Source: Solobacterium sp. (GTDB lineage Bacteria; Bacillota_I; Bacilli_A; Erysipelotrichales; Erysipelotrichaceae). Taken from it: 64,000 nt of DNA. Numbering within the stretch: position 1 is the stretch's first letter; every line of letters begins with the position of its first letter. Both the position numbers and the translations under genes were made by a program. Shown piece by piece: positions 19,178 to 27,270 of this stretch. The notes under the pieces were generated by a model. The model had not been told where the DNA came from. It saw nothing but the letters and a program-made list of their open reading frames with translations, and ran no database searches. The stretch lies in the NCBI GenBank assembly GCA_017510405.1, contig JAFWNG010000008.1:20647-84646 (forward strand), given 5' to 3'.

Positions 19178-19250
19178 TCGACAGGGCGGGATTCGAACCC
19201 GCAGACATCTGTTTCTAAGACAGACTGCTTTGCCGGTTTGCTACCTGCCG
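19178..19250 (-). tRNA. tRNA with TAG anticodon (Leu by code), short variable loop, copy 2
   Basis: Same sequence as the copy at 18777-18849, including the T-loop TTCGAAT and short variable loop. The upstream spacer with its CCGGACA...TGTCCGG hairpin is also duplicated. Confidence 0.6.
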
Positions 19251-19274
19251 ATATACGGTGCTTTTCAGCACCAG

Positions 19275-19348
19275 TGCCTCCCGCCGGGTACGATCCGGCA
19301 ATCTCCTGTTTACGATACAGGTGCGTTCTCCGTTTCTGCCAGAGAGGC
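19275..19348 (-). tRNA. tRNA-Thr(CGT), swapped T-loop
   Basis: Body as in the other two tRNA-Thr genes; anticodon stem CCTGT/ACAGG is perfect with loop ATCGTAA. T-loop ATCGTAC again has A54 and T58. No CCA encoded. Confidence 0.6.
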
Positions 19349-19367
19349 ATATTTCCCTTCCGGGAAG

Positions 19368-19440
19368 TCAGAACGAAAGGATTCGAACCTTCATCTCACG
19401 GTTCCGGACCGCGGATCCTAAGCCATTGGACGACATTCTG
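19368..19440 (-). tRNA. tRNA-Pro(CGG), C33 variant
   Basis: Acceptor CAGAATG/CGTTCTG, D-stem GTCC/GGAC-type, anticodon stem CGCGG/CCGTG with loop TCCGGAA, T-arm GAAGG-TTCGAAT-CCTTT. Clearly related to tRNA-Pro(TGG) at 18896. C at position 33. Confidence 0.72.
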
Positions 19441-19441
19441 A

Positions 19442-19517
19442 TGGTTGCAGCGACGGGATTCGAACCCGCATTCTACGGTGTATGAGGCCGCTTCGGAGCC
19501 GTTCCGAACACGCTGCG
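19442..19517 (-). tRNA. tRNA-Met(CAT), initiator-like, copy 2
   Basis: C1-A72 mismatch and encoded CCA as in copy 1, D-stem TCGG/CCGA, loop CTCATAC with normal T33 but a C31-A39 mismatch in the anticodon stem. T-arm GCGGG-TTCGAAT-CCCGT. Confidence 0.7.
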
Positions 19518-19563
19518 ATGAAAGACTGTGCTGACAAACTCCTTGTCATATTCACACAGTCAG

Positions 19564-19634
19564 TACCCGCTGGCGGGGTCGAACCGCCATTGCAGCCTTA
19601 TCAGGACTGAGTACTGCCTTTATACGAAACGGGT
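19564..19634 (-). tRNA. tRNA-Ile(GAT)
   Basis: Acceptor ACCCGTT/AGCGGGT, anticodon stem CAGTC/GGCTG with loop CTGATAA, T-arm GGCGG-TTCGACC-CCGCC. The first tRNA of the array in the direction of transcription and the most canonical one. No encoded CCA. Confidence 0.82.
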
Positions 19635-19636
19635 AG

Positions 19637-19680
19637 AAAAAGGAAAGAGCGGTATACCTGATCCGGTATGCCGCTCTTTC
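19637..19680 (-). terminator. Strong terminator between micro-ORF 1 and the tRNA array
   Basis: GAAAGAGCGG pairs with CCGCTCTTTC (19643-19652 with 19671-19680), extended by the inner CATACC/GGTATA pairing, and followed on the minus strand by a C and five T. It ends the micro-ORF transcript immediately before the tRNA genes, so tRNA expression needs read-through or another promoter. Confidence 0.85.
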
Positions 19681-19704
19681 ACTGGACGAAATGACGCTCA
19701 CGCA

Positions 19705-19803
19705 TCATTTCGGACGGGTGCTTTTACGGCATGCGGAAAACATATCACTTCCCATCGGGAGGCTCAGAATCAGTTCAAATGTTCTCGTATTTGTATTCTT
19801 CAT
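19705..19803 (-). CDS. Micro-ORF 1 (32 aa) upstream of tRNA array 1
   Basis: ATG at 19803 with AAGGAG exactly seven bases upstream, an excellent ribosome site. Encodes MKNTNTRTFELILSLPMGSD followed by MFSACRKSTRPK, ending in TGA. The unit promoter region - micro-ORF - terminator recurs twice near tRNA array 2. It could be a regulatory leader peptide, a small membrane-active peptide or a toxin; the sequence is not one I recognise. Confidence 0.55.
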   Translation of the reverse strand: MKNTNTRTFELILSLPMGSDMFSACRKSTRPK

Positions 19804-19820
19804 CTCTGTTCTCCTTTACC

Positions 19821-19856
19821 ACCTTATAAGGTACATTACCTTATAAGGTTTGTCAA
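19821..19856 (-). promoter_or_regulatory. Promoter region with two perfect ACCTTATAAGGT palindromes
   Basis: TTGACA (-35, 19856-19851) is followed by two identical 12-base perfect palindromes ACCTTATAAGGT at 19838-19849 and 19821-19832, 17 bases centre to centre. A 17-base spacer would place TACCTT as -10, within the second palindrome. Operators lying between -35 and -10 are typical of MerR-family activators; no MerR gene is in the window. Confidence 0.6.
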
Positions 19857-19930
19857 TCCTTTCTTTGGAAGCTCTTTTTTCTTCCTGTCTGTATAGTACC
19901 TCGTCGGCAGAAGCGTTCCTCGGAGGGGGT

Positions 19931-19963
19931 AAAAAAAAGATCTGTGCTGTTTCACACAGATCT
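19931..19963 (-). terminator. Terminator of the glycan operon
   Basis: AGATCTGTG (19938-19946) pairs with CACAGATCT (19955-19963), followed on the minus strand by eight T. It sits 10 bases after the gmd stop codon. Confidence 0.88.
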
Positions 19964-19973
19964 CTGCGGATAC

Positions 19974-21017
19974 TTAGTTCCGGGCAGCTGCTTCCTTCTT
20001 TGCCAGTTCCAGGTCATGTTCAGCCATGATCCGGCACAGTTCTTCGTAGGAAGTCTTCAGCGGGTTCCAGCCAAGCACTGTCTTTGCCTTTGTAGGATCG
20101 CCCCACAGGTCGACAACGTCGGTCGGACGGTACCACTGCGGATTGACGCATACCAGCATCTTGCCTGTCTTCTTGTCGTAGCCCTTTTCTTCCAGGCCTT
20201 CGCCTTCCCATCTCAGATCGATGCCGACATACTTGAATGCGAGTTCTGTGAACTCACGTACGGTATGCTGTACACCGGTAGCGATGACGAAGTCATCCGG
20301 CTGTTCCTGCTGAAGGATGAGCCACATGCATTCGACATAGTCCTTGGCATAGCCCCAGTCACGCTTGGAATCCAGGTTGCCGAGTTCCAGATGATCCTGC
20401 AGACCGCATGCGATACGGCCGGCTGCCAGTGTGATCTTACGGGTAACGAAGTTGTCGCCGCGGCGCTCAGACTCGTGGTTGAACAGGATGCCGTTGCAAG
20501 CGAAGATGCCGTATGCTTCACGGTATTCACGGATCATCCAGAAACCGTACTGCTTGGCAACTGCGTACGGGCTGAACGGATGGAACGGTGTGTTTTCGTT
20601 CTGCGGTACTTCTTCGACCTTTCCGTACAGTTCGGAAGTGGATGCCTGGTAAACGCGTGTCTTCTTGTCCAGATGGTTGATATGGACAGCTTCCAGAATA
20701 CGCAGAACGCCGAGCGCATCTACGTCACCGGTATATTCCGGGGCATCAAAGCTGACGCCGACATGGCTCTGTGCAGCCAGGTTGTAGATCTCATCCGGTT
20801 CTACCTGACCGACGATGCGGATCAGAGAAGAGGAATCGGAGAGGTCGCCTTCATGAATGCGCAGTTTGTTTTCTGCCAGAAGGTGATCGATACGCTGTGT
20901 TGTCGAGACCGACGAACGGCGGATAATGCCGTGTACTTCATATCCTTTCTCGAGAAGGAATTCTGCGAGGTAGGATCCATCCTGTCCGGTAATTCCGGTG
21001 ATCAGTGCTTTTTTCAT
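19974..21017 (-). CDS. gmd: GDP-mannose 4,6-dehydratase
   Basis: 347 aa, normal length. N-terminal Rossmann motif [12 protein letters not shown] (8-19), catalytic SDR motif with Y-x(3)-K in [10 protein letters not shown] and T/S in STSELYG. Converts GDP-D-mannose to GDP-4-keto-6-deoxymannose in the cytoplasm. With ManC upstream and the Rmd-like reductase two genes upstream it points to GDP-D-rhamnose (or, with another reductase, GDP-L-fucose). Last gene of the long glycan operon. Confidence 0.95.
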   Translation of the reverse strand: MKKALITGITGQDGSYLAEFLLEKGYEVHGIIRRSSVSTTQRIDHLLAENKLRIHEGDLSDSSSLIRIVGQVEPDEIYNLAAQSHVGVSFDAPEYTGDVDALGVLRILEAVHINHLDKKTRVYQASTSELYGKVEEVPQNENTPFHPFSPYAVAKQYGFWMIREYREAYGIFACNGILFNHESERRGDNFVTRKITLAAGRIACGLQDHLELGNLDSKRDWGYAKDYVECMWLILQQEQPDDFVIATGVQHTVREFTELAFKYVGIDLRWEGEGLEEKGYDKKTGKMLVCVNPQWYRPTDVVDLWGDPTKAKTVLGWNPLKTSYEELCRIMAEHDLELAKKEAAARN

Positions 21018-21049
21018 ACTGTAGTTTCTCCTTTATATATCTCAGTTAT

Positions 21050-22129
21050 TTATAACAGTTCTGTTCTTCCGTTTTCTTCCAGCTGGGCCATGACGGTCTT
21101 GATCTCACCGGCATGTTCCTTATCGCAGATCAGGATCGCGTCCTTCGTATCCACGATAATGATGTTCTCAAGGCCGACTGCTGCGATCAGCTTGTCTTCG
21201 CCCTGAATGATGCAGTTCTTCGAGCTGACGGTGATGACATCGCCGGCAACGATACTGCCGTCCGCGTTCTCTTCCTGCAGACGTCCGACGGCCAGCCAGG
21301 AACCGACGTCATCCCATCCGAAGTTGCCCGGGATGACATAGATGTTCTCCGCTTTTTCCAGCACGCCGTAGTCGATGGACTGGGACTGCATGGCGCGGAA
21401 TTCCTTCTGCAGCACACGGTCGTAGTCCTCGGTGGCGATGGCATCGCGGATCGTCATGAGCTTTGCGTATGTATCCGGCATATAGGCTTCCAGATCCTTC
21501 AGGATCGTGGATACCTTCCAGACGAACTGGCCGGCGTTCCAGAGATACTGGCCGCTCTTGAGATATTCGCGCGCTTTATCGATATTCGGTTTTTCCACGA
21601 AGCGGTCGACGGCGAACGCGGACTTTTTCCGGCTGTCCGGAATGTATTTTATATAGCCATAACCGGTCTCCGGATAGTTCGGCGTAATGCCGATCGTCAC
21701 GATGCTCTTCGATCCTTCCGCGATCTCGCAGGCATCATTCAGTGTTTCCCGGAAGATATCCGGCATGCGGATCTGGTGGTCGCTCGGAAGAACGATCATG
21801 ACCGCGTCGTCGTATTTCTGCGCAATGTGCACGGCGCCGAGACCGATGCACGGAGCGGTGTTGCGGCCGACCGGTTCACACAGAATGTTTTCTTCCGGAA
21901 TGCCCGGCAGCTGCTCTTTCACGAGCTCACGGTAATCTTCGTTTGTGGAGATATAGATATCTTCCATGCGGATGACCGGCAGTAAGCGCTCAACGGTGAG
22001 CTGGATCATTGTTTTGCCGTCACCGGTCAGCGACAGGAACTGCTTCGGCAGACTCTTGCGGGAACGCGGCCAGAAGCGGGTGCCTCTTCCGCCTGCCATG
22101 ATCAGGACTGTTTTTGTTAATTGACTCAT
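21050..22129 (-). CDS. manC: Mannose-1-phosphate guanylyltransferase
   Basis: 359 aa, single-domain type without the C-terminal isomerase cupin. Signature MAGGRGTRFWPRSR then PKQFLSL (about 11-32) and EPVGRNTAPCIG (about 92-103). Makes GDP-mannose from Man-1-P and GTP. Feeds Gmd immediately downstream. A second, divergent homologue is at 37022-38332. Confidence 0.93.
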   Translation of the reverse strand: MSQLTKTVLIMAGGRGTRFWPRSRKSLPKQFLSLTGDGKTMIQLTVERLLPVIRMEDIYISTNEDYRELVKEQLPGIPEENILCEPVGRNTAPCIGLGAVHIAQKYDDAVMIVLPSDHQIRMPDIFRETLNDACEIAEGSKSIVTIGITPNYPETGYGYIKYIPDSRKKSAFAVDRFVEKPNIDKAREYLKSGQYLWNAGQFVWKVSTILKDLEAYMPDTYAKLMTIRDAIATEDYDRVLQKEFRAMQSQSIDYGVLEKAENIYVIPGNFGWDDVGSWLAVGRLQEENADGSIVAGDVITVSSKNCIIQGEDKLIAAVGLENIIIVDTKDAILICDKEHAGEIKTVMAQLEENGRTELL

Positions 22130-22179
22130 AGTTTGACCTCTGTATAATCGTATGAATTATAGCATAAGAACCGTGGTTC

Positions 22180-23130
22180 TTATACACGGCTTCGCCACCA
22201 GTCCAGGGTTTCCTGGATGGTCGTGTCCAGAGAGATCTCCGGCTTCCATCCCGTGCATTCCTGCAGCTTGGTGATATCCGCTTCAATGATCGGCACATCG
22301 ATCGGACGCAGCTTCTCCGGATCGACGTAGACTTCGATCTCACATTTCGCATGGGAGAGGATCTGATCGAGGATCGAACGGATCTGCACCGCTTTGCCGG
22401 AACCGACGTTATAGGTCTCGCCGGCTTTTCCGAGCTTCATCAGGAGCACATAGGCGCGCACAACGTCGCGGACATCGGTAAAGTCGCGCATCGCCGCAAG
22501 ATTCCCGACGTGGATCACCGGTTCTTTCAGTCCCTTTTCGATCTCTGCGACCTGTTTTGAGAAGTCGGCCGTGACGCCGATCGGCGCCTGGTTCGGTCCG
22601 GTGTGATTGAAGGAACGGGTACTCATGATCTCAAGTCCGTATCCCTTCGCATACAGTTTTCCGATCATGTTCTGGCATACCTTTGTAACGGCGTAAATAT
22701 TGCCGGGACGGGTATTGTTGTCCTCAATGATCGGCACTTCGTCTTCTTTGACGTGACCGTACTCTTCTCCGGATCCGATCAGAAGCACGCGCGGCTTCTT
22801 TTCCGCCCGGCACAGCGCATCCAGCAGATTGACGGCACCCTTGATATTGATATCGATGGTCAGCTGGGGATTCTTCCAGGACAGTGCCACGGAGCTCTGC
22901 GCTGCCAGATGGAACAGATAGTCCGGCTGTACTTCCTGCAGAAGCGCATCGATCTGTTCCGGTGCCGTAATGTCGAGATCGCATACGGTGATCCCGTCTT
23001 TCGCGATGACTTCGCGCGGCATTTTGGTCGCCGTGATCTTCCAGGATGGTTCGTCCCGCTGTATGCAGTCGATCAGGTGTCCGCCGACAAAGCCGGCAGC
23101 CCCGATGATCAGTACATTCTTTTCATCCAT
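22180..23130 (-). CDS. rmd: GDP-4-keto-6-deoxymannose reductase-like SDR (Rmd-like)
   Basis: 316 aa from MDEKNVLIIG, chosen because GAGG lies eight bases before this ATG; ten residues upstream in frame overlap the preceding gene. Extended SDR: GAAGFVGGHL (11-20 region), FHLAAQSSV, YAVTKVCQN (Y-x3-K), RSFNHTGPNQ. The overall pattern fits GDP-6-deoxy-D-mannose reductase, giving GDP-D-rhamnose together with Gmd; another GDP- or UDP-sugar epimerase/dehydratase is the alternative. Confidence 0.8.
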   Translation of the reverse strand: MDEKNVLIIGAAGFVGGHLIDCIQRDEPSWKITATKMPREVIAKDGITVCDLDITAPEQIDALLQEVQPDYLFHLAAQSSVALSWKNPQLTIDINIKGAVNLLDALCRAEKKPRVLLIGSGEEYGHVKEDEVPIIEDNNTRPGNIYAVTKVCQNMIGKLYAKGYGLEIMSTRSFNHTGPNQAPIGVTADFSKQVAEIEKGLKEPVIHVGNLAAMRDFTDVRDVVRAYVLLMKLGKAGETYNVGSGKAVQIRSILDQILSHAKCEIEVYVDPEKLRPIDVPIIEADITKLQECTGWKPEISLDTTIQETLDWWRSRV

Positions 23131-23152
23131 AGTCATTACCTCTTCTTCTGTA

Positions 23153-24325
23153 TTATACATGACCTTCGATCAGTTCCCGAATCTGTTTCAGCACCGTATC
23201 CCAGGAATACCGCTCCGAGACGTATTTCTGCCCGGCCAGGCCGATCATCTTCCGTTCTTCCGGACGTTCCTGAAGACGGTTGAGGATCCCTTCAAATTCG
23301 AAGTAATCCCGGTAGTAAAGGCCGCCGTTGGACAGGACGCAGTGATCCCGGGTCACTTCGCACGCTGCGTTCACCACCGCCGGCACGCCGAGCGCCATCG
23401 ATTCCAGTACGACCATCGACAGGCTTTCGAACCGGGACGGCAGCACCAGGCACAGCGCGCCGGCCATGACATCGTATTTTTCCTGCTCCGGCACAAAGCC
23501 CAGCGATACGATATGTTCGCTCTTTTTCAGTTTGATCGATTCCCGACCGCACAGCACCAGTTTCAGATCCGACGCATTGCGTTTCTTATATTCCTCAAAG
23601 TATTTCACCAGCACCGGCACGAGTTTTCCTTCGTCCACCCGTCCGACATAGGTAATATAATTTCCCAGGTCATATTTTTCCCGGGTGCCCTCCGCATCCG
23701 TAACGGCAGGCACTTCGATCCCGCAGCCGCCCACGACATGCGGCACGTCGCCGTTGTGGAAGATGCGCTCACAGAGGCGGCGCTCCGCTTCCGTGAGATA
23801 GATGATCCCGGCACATTCCCGGAATATCTTCTGCAGGCTTTTCATGAATATATACTGCTCATCATGCGCGGTCGGCACCAGGATGGCTTTGTCCGCCACT
23901 TCCGGCAGTCCCGCCACGGTCGTCCAGTACAGATACGTGAAGAAGATAAATGCGTCGTAGCTGTCTTTTTCCCGTTTCAGAGCCTCCGCAAGATCCGGAC
24001 AGTACGGTCCCTGGGCGATCAGCCATTCAGTCTCCTTTGCTTCGTTTCCGCACACTTCCTTGCGGAATACCGCATTGAGCGGATCGGTCTTCTTCCGGTC
24101 ACGCTCCTGAACAGCAGAAAAACGGTATACGCGGATACCGTTGATCACCTCTTCATTTGCCGTATATTCATTCTTCCAGGTGATATAGTCTTTTGCCCTG
24201 GATGTCATGACGCTGACATCATAGTACCGGGACAGATGTTCTGCCATTTCCCGGCACAGCAGCTCCGCACCGCCGTTGACTTCCTTCCCGTATCGCTGGA
24301 TGACAAAGCAGATCTTTTTCTTCAT
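23153..24325 (-). CDS. GT4-family glycosyltransferase (paralogue group A)
   Basis: 390 aa, GT-B fold. N-terminal CFVIQRYGKEVNGGAELLCR and C-terminal donor site PSRFESLSMVVLESMALGVP with the E-x7-E motif. Closely related to the enzymes at 26068-27258 and 32459-33637 (shared VNGGAE start and DYF/EFEGxL segment), suggesting successive mannosyl- or rhamnosyl-type linkages. Cytoplasmic, acting on lipid-linked intermediates before ABC export. Confidence 0.9.
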   Translation of the reverse strand: MKKKICFVIQRYGKEVNGGAELLCREMAEHLSRYYDVSVMTSRAKDYITWKNEYTANEEVINGIRVYRFSAVQERDRKKTDPLNAVFRKEVCGNEAKETEWLIAQGPYCPDLAEALKREKDSYDAFIFFTYLYWTTVAGLPEVADKAILVPTAHDEQYIFMKSLQKIFRECAGIIYLTEAERRLCERIFHNGDVPHVVGGCGIEVPAVTDAEGTREKYDLGNYITYVGRVDEGKLVPVLVKYFEEYKKRNASDLKLVLCGRESIKLKKSEHIVSLGFVPEQEKYDVMAGALCLVLPSRFESLSMVVLESMALGVPAVVNAACEVTRDHCVLSNGGLYYRDYFEFEGILNRLQERPEERKMIGLAGQKYVSERYSWDTVLKQIRELIEGHV

Positions 24326-24326
24326 A

Positions 24327-25406
24327 TCACTTTCCCGAAGCGATGAAATTCCTCAGATAGGTCATGAACTGGTCCATGATCACTGCATTGTCGAAATCCT
24401 TCAGACGGGCGTCCTGACCGGCGATGATGGTCCGGCGCAGTTCTTCGTCCTTTACGACCCGGTCGATGAGACCTGCGACTTCCAGCATATTCTTTTCCTG
24501 GAACAGGATGCCGCTGCCGCCGAGCGTCGACGGAATGGCCGTGGAATCATACGCGATGATCGGAACATGAAAAAACATGGATTCCGCAAGCGGAACACAG
24601 AAGCCTTCATGTTCGCTCATGCACAGGAATACATCGGCGATGGTGTAGTACGCCAGGATCTCCGTGAACTTGATGTGGCCCATGAGATAGACGTCTTCCA
24701 CACCGATGCTTTTGATGTAGCTGCTCAGCCGGCGGTAATAGATATCCGTATCGAAATATTTGCCGATGAGGAACAGCCGCGCGTCCTTGTCATAGTATTT
24801 CTTGTACAGCGCAAACGCGTGGATGATATCTTCCTGCTTCTTGTTCGGCGCCACACGGCCGACGAACAGGATATTTGCGCCCGGCTGATTCTTGTATCTC
24901 CGGATCACTTTTCTGTCCGGTTCTTTTTTATAGTCGTCAAATGCGATCAGGATCGGCAGTACGTCGATCGGACATGTAAAGCCGTAGGAGATCAGATCCT
25001 GTTTATTGAATTCCGAGTCTGCCAGGCAGTAGTCGAAAAGATCGGCGCATGTCTTCAGTTCCGCAAGACCGTTCTTGCAGTTGTTGTATACAGCCGCGTC
25101 ATAGTCCTTGAAGAAATGGCTCGGCGTAATGTTGTGATAGATGCAGATCTTTTTGCATTTCGCTTTGCGGATATTCGGCAGGAATCTCCAGCCGATGGAA
25201 AAATGATAGATAATGACGTCATCTTTCGCCGGCTCTTCCCACTCTTTGATCGTTTTGGAATCGGTGCTTTCCAGTCTGTAATCCAGTATTTCCGCATAGA
25301 TCACGGACTTATAGCCGTTGCTCTTCAGCGCCCGGTCGATCGCGATCACTTCGTTGCCGATCGCATCGCCGTGGGTCAGGCAAGGCAGCATCTGTATGAT
25401 TTTCAT
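24327..25406 (-). CDS. GT4-family glycosyltransferase
   Basis: 359 aa. GT-B architecture: N-terminal acceptor half with YHFSIGWRFLPNI and IYHNITPSHFF, donor half with FVGRVAPNKKQEDII and SEHEGFCVPLAESMFFHVP (E-x7-E). Resembles the glycosyltransferases of rhamnan- or mannan-type O-polysaccharide clusters. One base separates it from the next gene downstream. Confidence 0.9.
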   Translation of the reverse strand: MKIIQMLPCLTHGDAIGNEVIAIDRALKSNGYKSVIYAEILDYRLESTDSKTIKEWEEPAKDDVIIYHFSIGWRFLPNIRKAKCKKICIYHNITPSHFFKDYDAAVYNNCKNGLAELKTCADLFDYCLADSEFNKQDLISYGFTCPIDVLPILIAFDDYKKEPDRKVIRRYKNQPGANILFVGRVAPNKKQEDIIHAFALYKKYYDKDARLFLIGKYFDTDIYYRRLSSYIKSIGVEDVYLMGHIKFTEILAYYTIADVFLCMSEHEGFCVPLAESMFFHVPIIAYDSTAIPSTLGGSGILFQEKNMLEVAGLIDRVVKDEELRRTIIAGQDARLKDFDNAVIMDQFMTYLRNFIASGK

Positions 25407-25469
25407 ATAACCCTCCTCTTAGTAAGGACTGTTCATTTATTCGTATTGTATGAAGCTGCGCTTACTCTG

Positions 25470-26006
25470 TTATTTCTTTTCCAGTTCGCTGATCTTTTCT
25501 TCCAGCTGCGCGATCCTCTGCGTCAGTGCCTCCACGGTATCCATCAGATCCATGTTCTTCTCGAGAAGACTGTTGACAGACTGCAGTTCCTCTTCCATTT
25601 CGGCAACTTTCTTATCGTTGTCGTTGATATAGTTGCGGACCTGGTTCGCGCTCTTTGCCGTCATCATATTGAAATCGTTCTGATCGCTTACGATCGGATC
25701 GATAAAGAAGCGGATCAGCTTCCGGATCACGCGCTTAATAAAGACGACCAGAAAACCAAGTACGCCTGTGCCCTGGATCGGATGCCAGACCTGTACCTGG
25801 AAACAGCGGTTCATATAGTCATTCGCGTCCGCCAGCGCGTCGGAATTAAACGGTCCCAGATCATTGGATAAAACAGCCACACTTTCCGGCATCGGAATAT
25901 CCTCGAAGGATAATACTTCGTCCCGCAGTCCCCGGTTATCGATATCGGCGCGGATCTCCTCCATGATTTTTGTGACATCAACATTTATCTCTTTATTGTT
26001 TTCCAT
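25470..26006 (-). CDS. Coiled-coil protein of the glycan locus (A)
   Basis: 178 aa. N-terminal DVTKIMEEIRADID, a basic amphipathic/hydrophobic segment VVFIKRVIRKLIRFFIDPIV (about 92-111), then a long C-terminal coiled coil (about 125-178) starting after NMMTAKSANQVRNYIND. Shares layout with 33624-34115. Coiled-coil modules of this kind are often fused to or encoded beside methyltransferases and glycosyltransferases of ABC-exported glycans and may act as length rulers or scaffolds; that role is inferred. Confidence 0.75.
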   Translation of the reverse strand: MENNKEINVDVTKIMEEIRADIDNRGLRDEVLSFEDIPMPESVAVLSNDLGPFNSDALADANDYMNRCFQVQVWHPIQGTGVLGFLVVFIKRVIRKLIRFFIDPIVSDQNDFNMMTAKSANQVRNYINDNDKKVAEMEEELQSVNSLLEKNMDLMDTVEALTQRIAQLEEKISELEKK

Positions 26007-26067
26007 AAGCAGTGATATTTCTCCTTTCCTGCTGACGATCGAAACATGCTTCGTCAGGACTCGTTTT

Positions 26068-27258
26068 TTATTCCCGGGTCAGTTCTGAAAAAAACGACAT
26101 GAGTTTTTCAACGATCCTGTTCCAGCTGAAATTGCTCAGAACATACTCTCTTCCGTTTTCTCCCATCGTCCGGGCAATGTCTTCGTGCGTCAGAATATAG
26201 TCCAGGCCTCCTTCGAATTCGAAGTAGTCTTTGAACCACAGACCGCCGTTGGTTTCCCGGCAGAAGTTCTTCGTGACGGCACAGTCTTCGTGGACCATGA
26301 CCGGACGTTTTCCAAGCCAGCTTTCCATGATCACGATGGAAAAGCTCTCATGCACGGACGGATTGCACAGCAGGGACGCTGCGGCGCAGGCATCGTGCTT
26401 ATCCTGCAGATCCACAAATCCGAGATCGATGATCCTGTCCTTCAGACGCTCCGGGATCGTGACGTCGCCGCCGCCGATCAGCACGAGCTTCAGATCACTC
26501 TCCGGGTGACGCTTGATATACATCGCGTAATACTGGATCAGCAGATAGATATTCTTTCCGACATCCTTGCGTCCCGCATACAGGATGAACGGTTCGCGGA
26601 TATTGTACTTTTCGCGGAAATGTTCCGGATACGATTCAAATTCCGTATCCACGCCGGCGCCGGCAATGATCTGTTTTGCCTTCGACAGATCGAAGACCTG
26701 ATTGGCAAGATCGTGTTCCGGCTTCGAAAGATAGATCATTCCCCGGACGCTCTCAAATGCCTTCCGGTATATATCCATGTGAATATACGCTTCCTCGTGG
26801 AAGCACGGGATCAGTACGCTCTTTTCCGGACATGCCAGGATACCGTAATAATTCGTCGAGAACATATACGGGATATAGATGAACAATGCGTATTCATCTT
26901 TATGCGCTTTGATGTATTTATACAGAAGAGGACTATTGACGAACTCTTCCATGAATGTCTTTTCTTCTGCCGCAGAGACCTGCTGGTTGTTCATGAGACG
27001 GATATTGATCGCGTCAAACTTCGCCGCGTCTCTCTTGCGCACCGGAAAACGTCGGACAGTCACGCCGTTGATGACCTCGATCCCTTCCGGATAGAAATTC
27101 TCACCCCAGTCGCTGTTGAACTGCTTCACACAGGTCGTCAGTACTTCCAGATCCACGCCTGCCTTTGTCAGGTGGGTGACGATCCCGCGCAGTTCACTTT
27201 CAGCACCGCCGGTTATATTCGCTGCGTACCAGGGTATAACAAATGCCAGTTTCTTCAT
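26068..27258 (-). CDS. GT4-family glycosyltransferase (paralogue group A)
   Basis: 396 aa. Starts FVIPWYAANITGGAESELRG, donor motif HESFSIVIMESWLGKRPVMV (E-x7-E). Same family as 23153 and 32459. It lies between the coiled-coil gene and the ABC ATPase gene, within the same transcript. Confidence 0.9.
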   Translation of the reverse strand: MKKLAFVIPWYAANITGGAESELRGIVTHLTKAGVDLEVLTTCVKQFNSDWGENFYPEGIEVINGVTVRRFPVRKRDAAKFDAINIRLMNNQQVSAAEEKTFMEEFVNSPLLYKYIKAHKDEYALFIYIPYMFSTNYYGILACPEKSVLIPCFHEEAYIHMDIYRKAFESVRGMIYLSKPEHDLANQVFDLSKAKQIIAGAGVDTEFESYPEHFREKYNIREPFILYAGRKDVGKNIYLLIQYYAMYIKRHPESDLKLVLIGGGDVTIPERLKDRIIDLGFVDLQDKHDACAAASLLCNPSVHESFSIVIMESWLGKRPVMVHEDCAVTKNFCRETNGGLWFKDYFEFEGGLDYILTHEDIARTMGENGREYVLSNFSWNRIVEKLMSFFSELTRE

Positions 27259-27270
27259 ATTTATTACCTG

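Noticed and set aside
18442..19634. Prophage or integrated element at the tRNA array
   Set aside because: No integrase, attachment-site duplication or phage structural gene is visible next to either array.
20431..21206. Long plus-strand frames antisense to gmd and manC (and similar frames across the glycan locus)
   Set aside because: Typical antisense shadows of codon-biased genes; no start signals.
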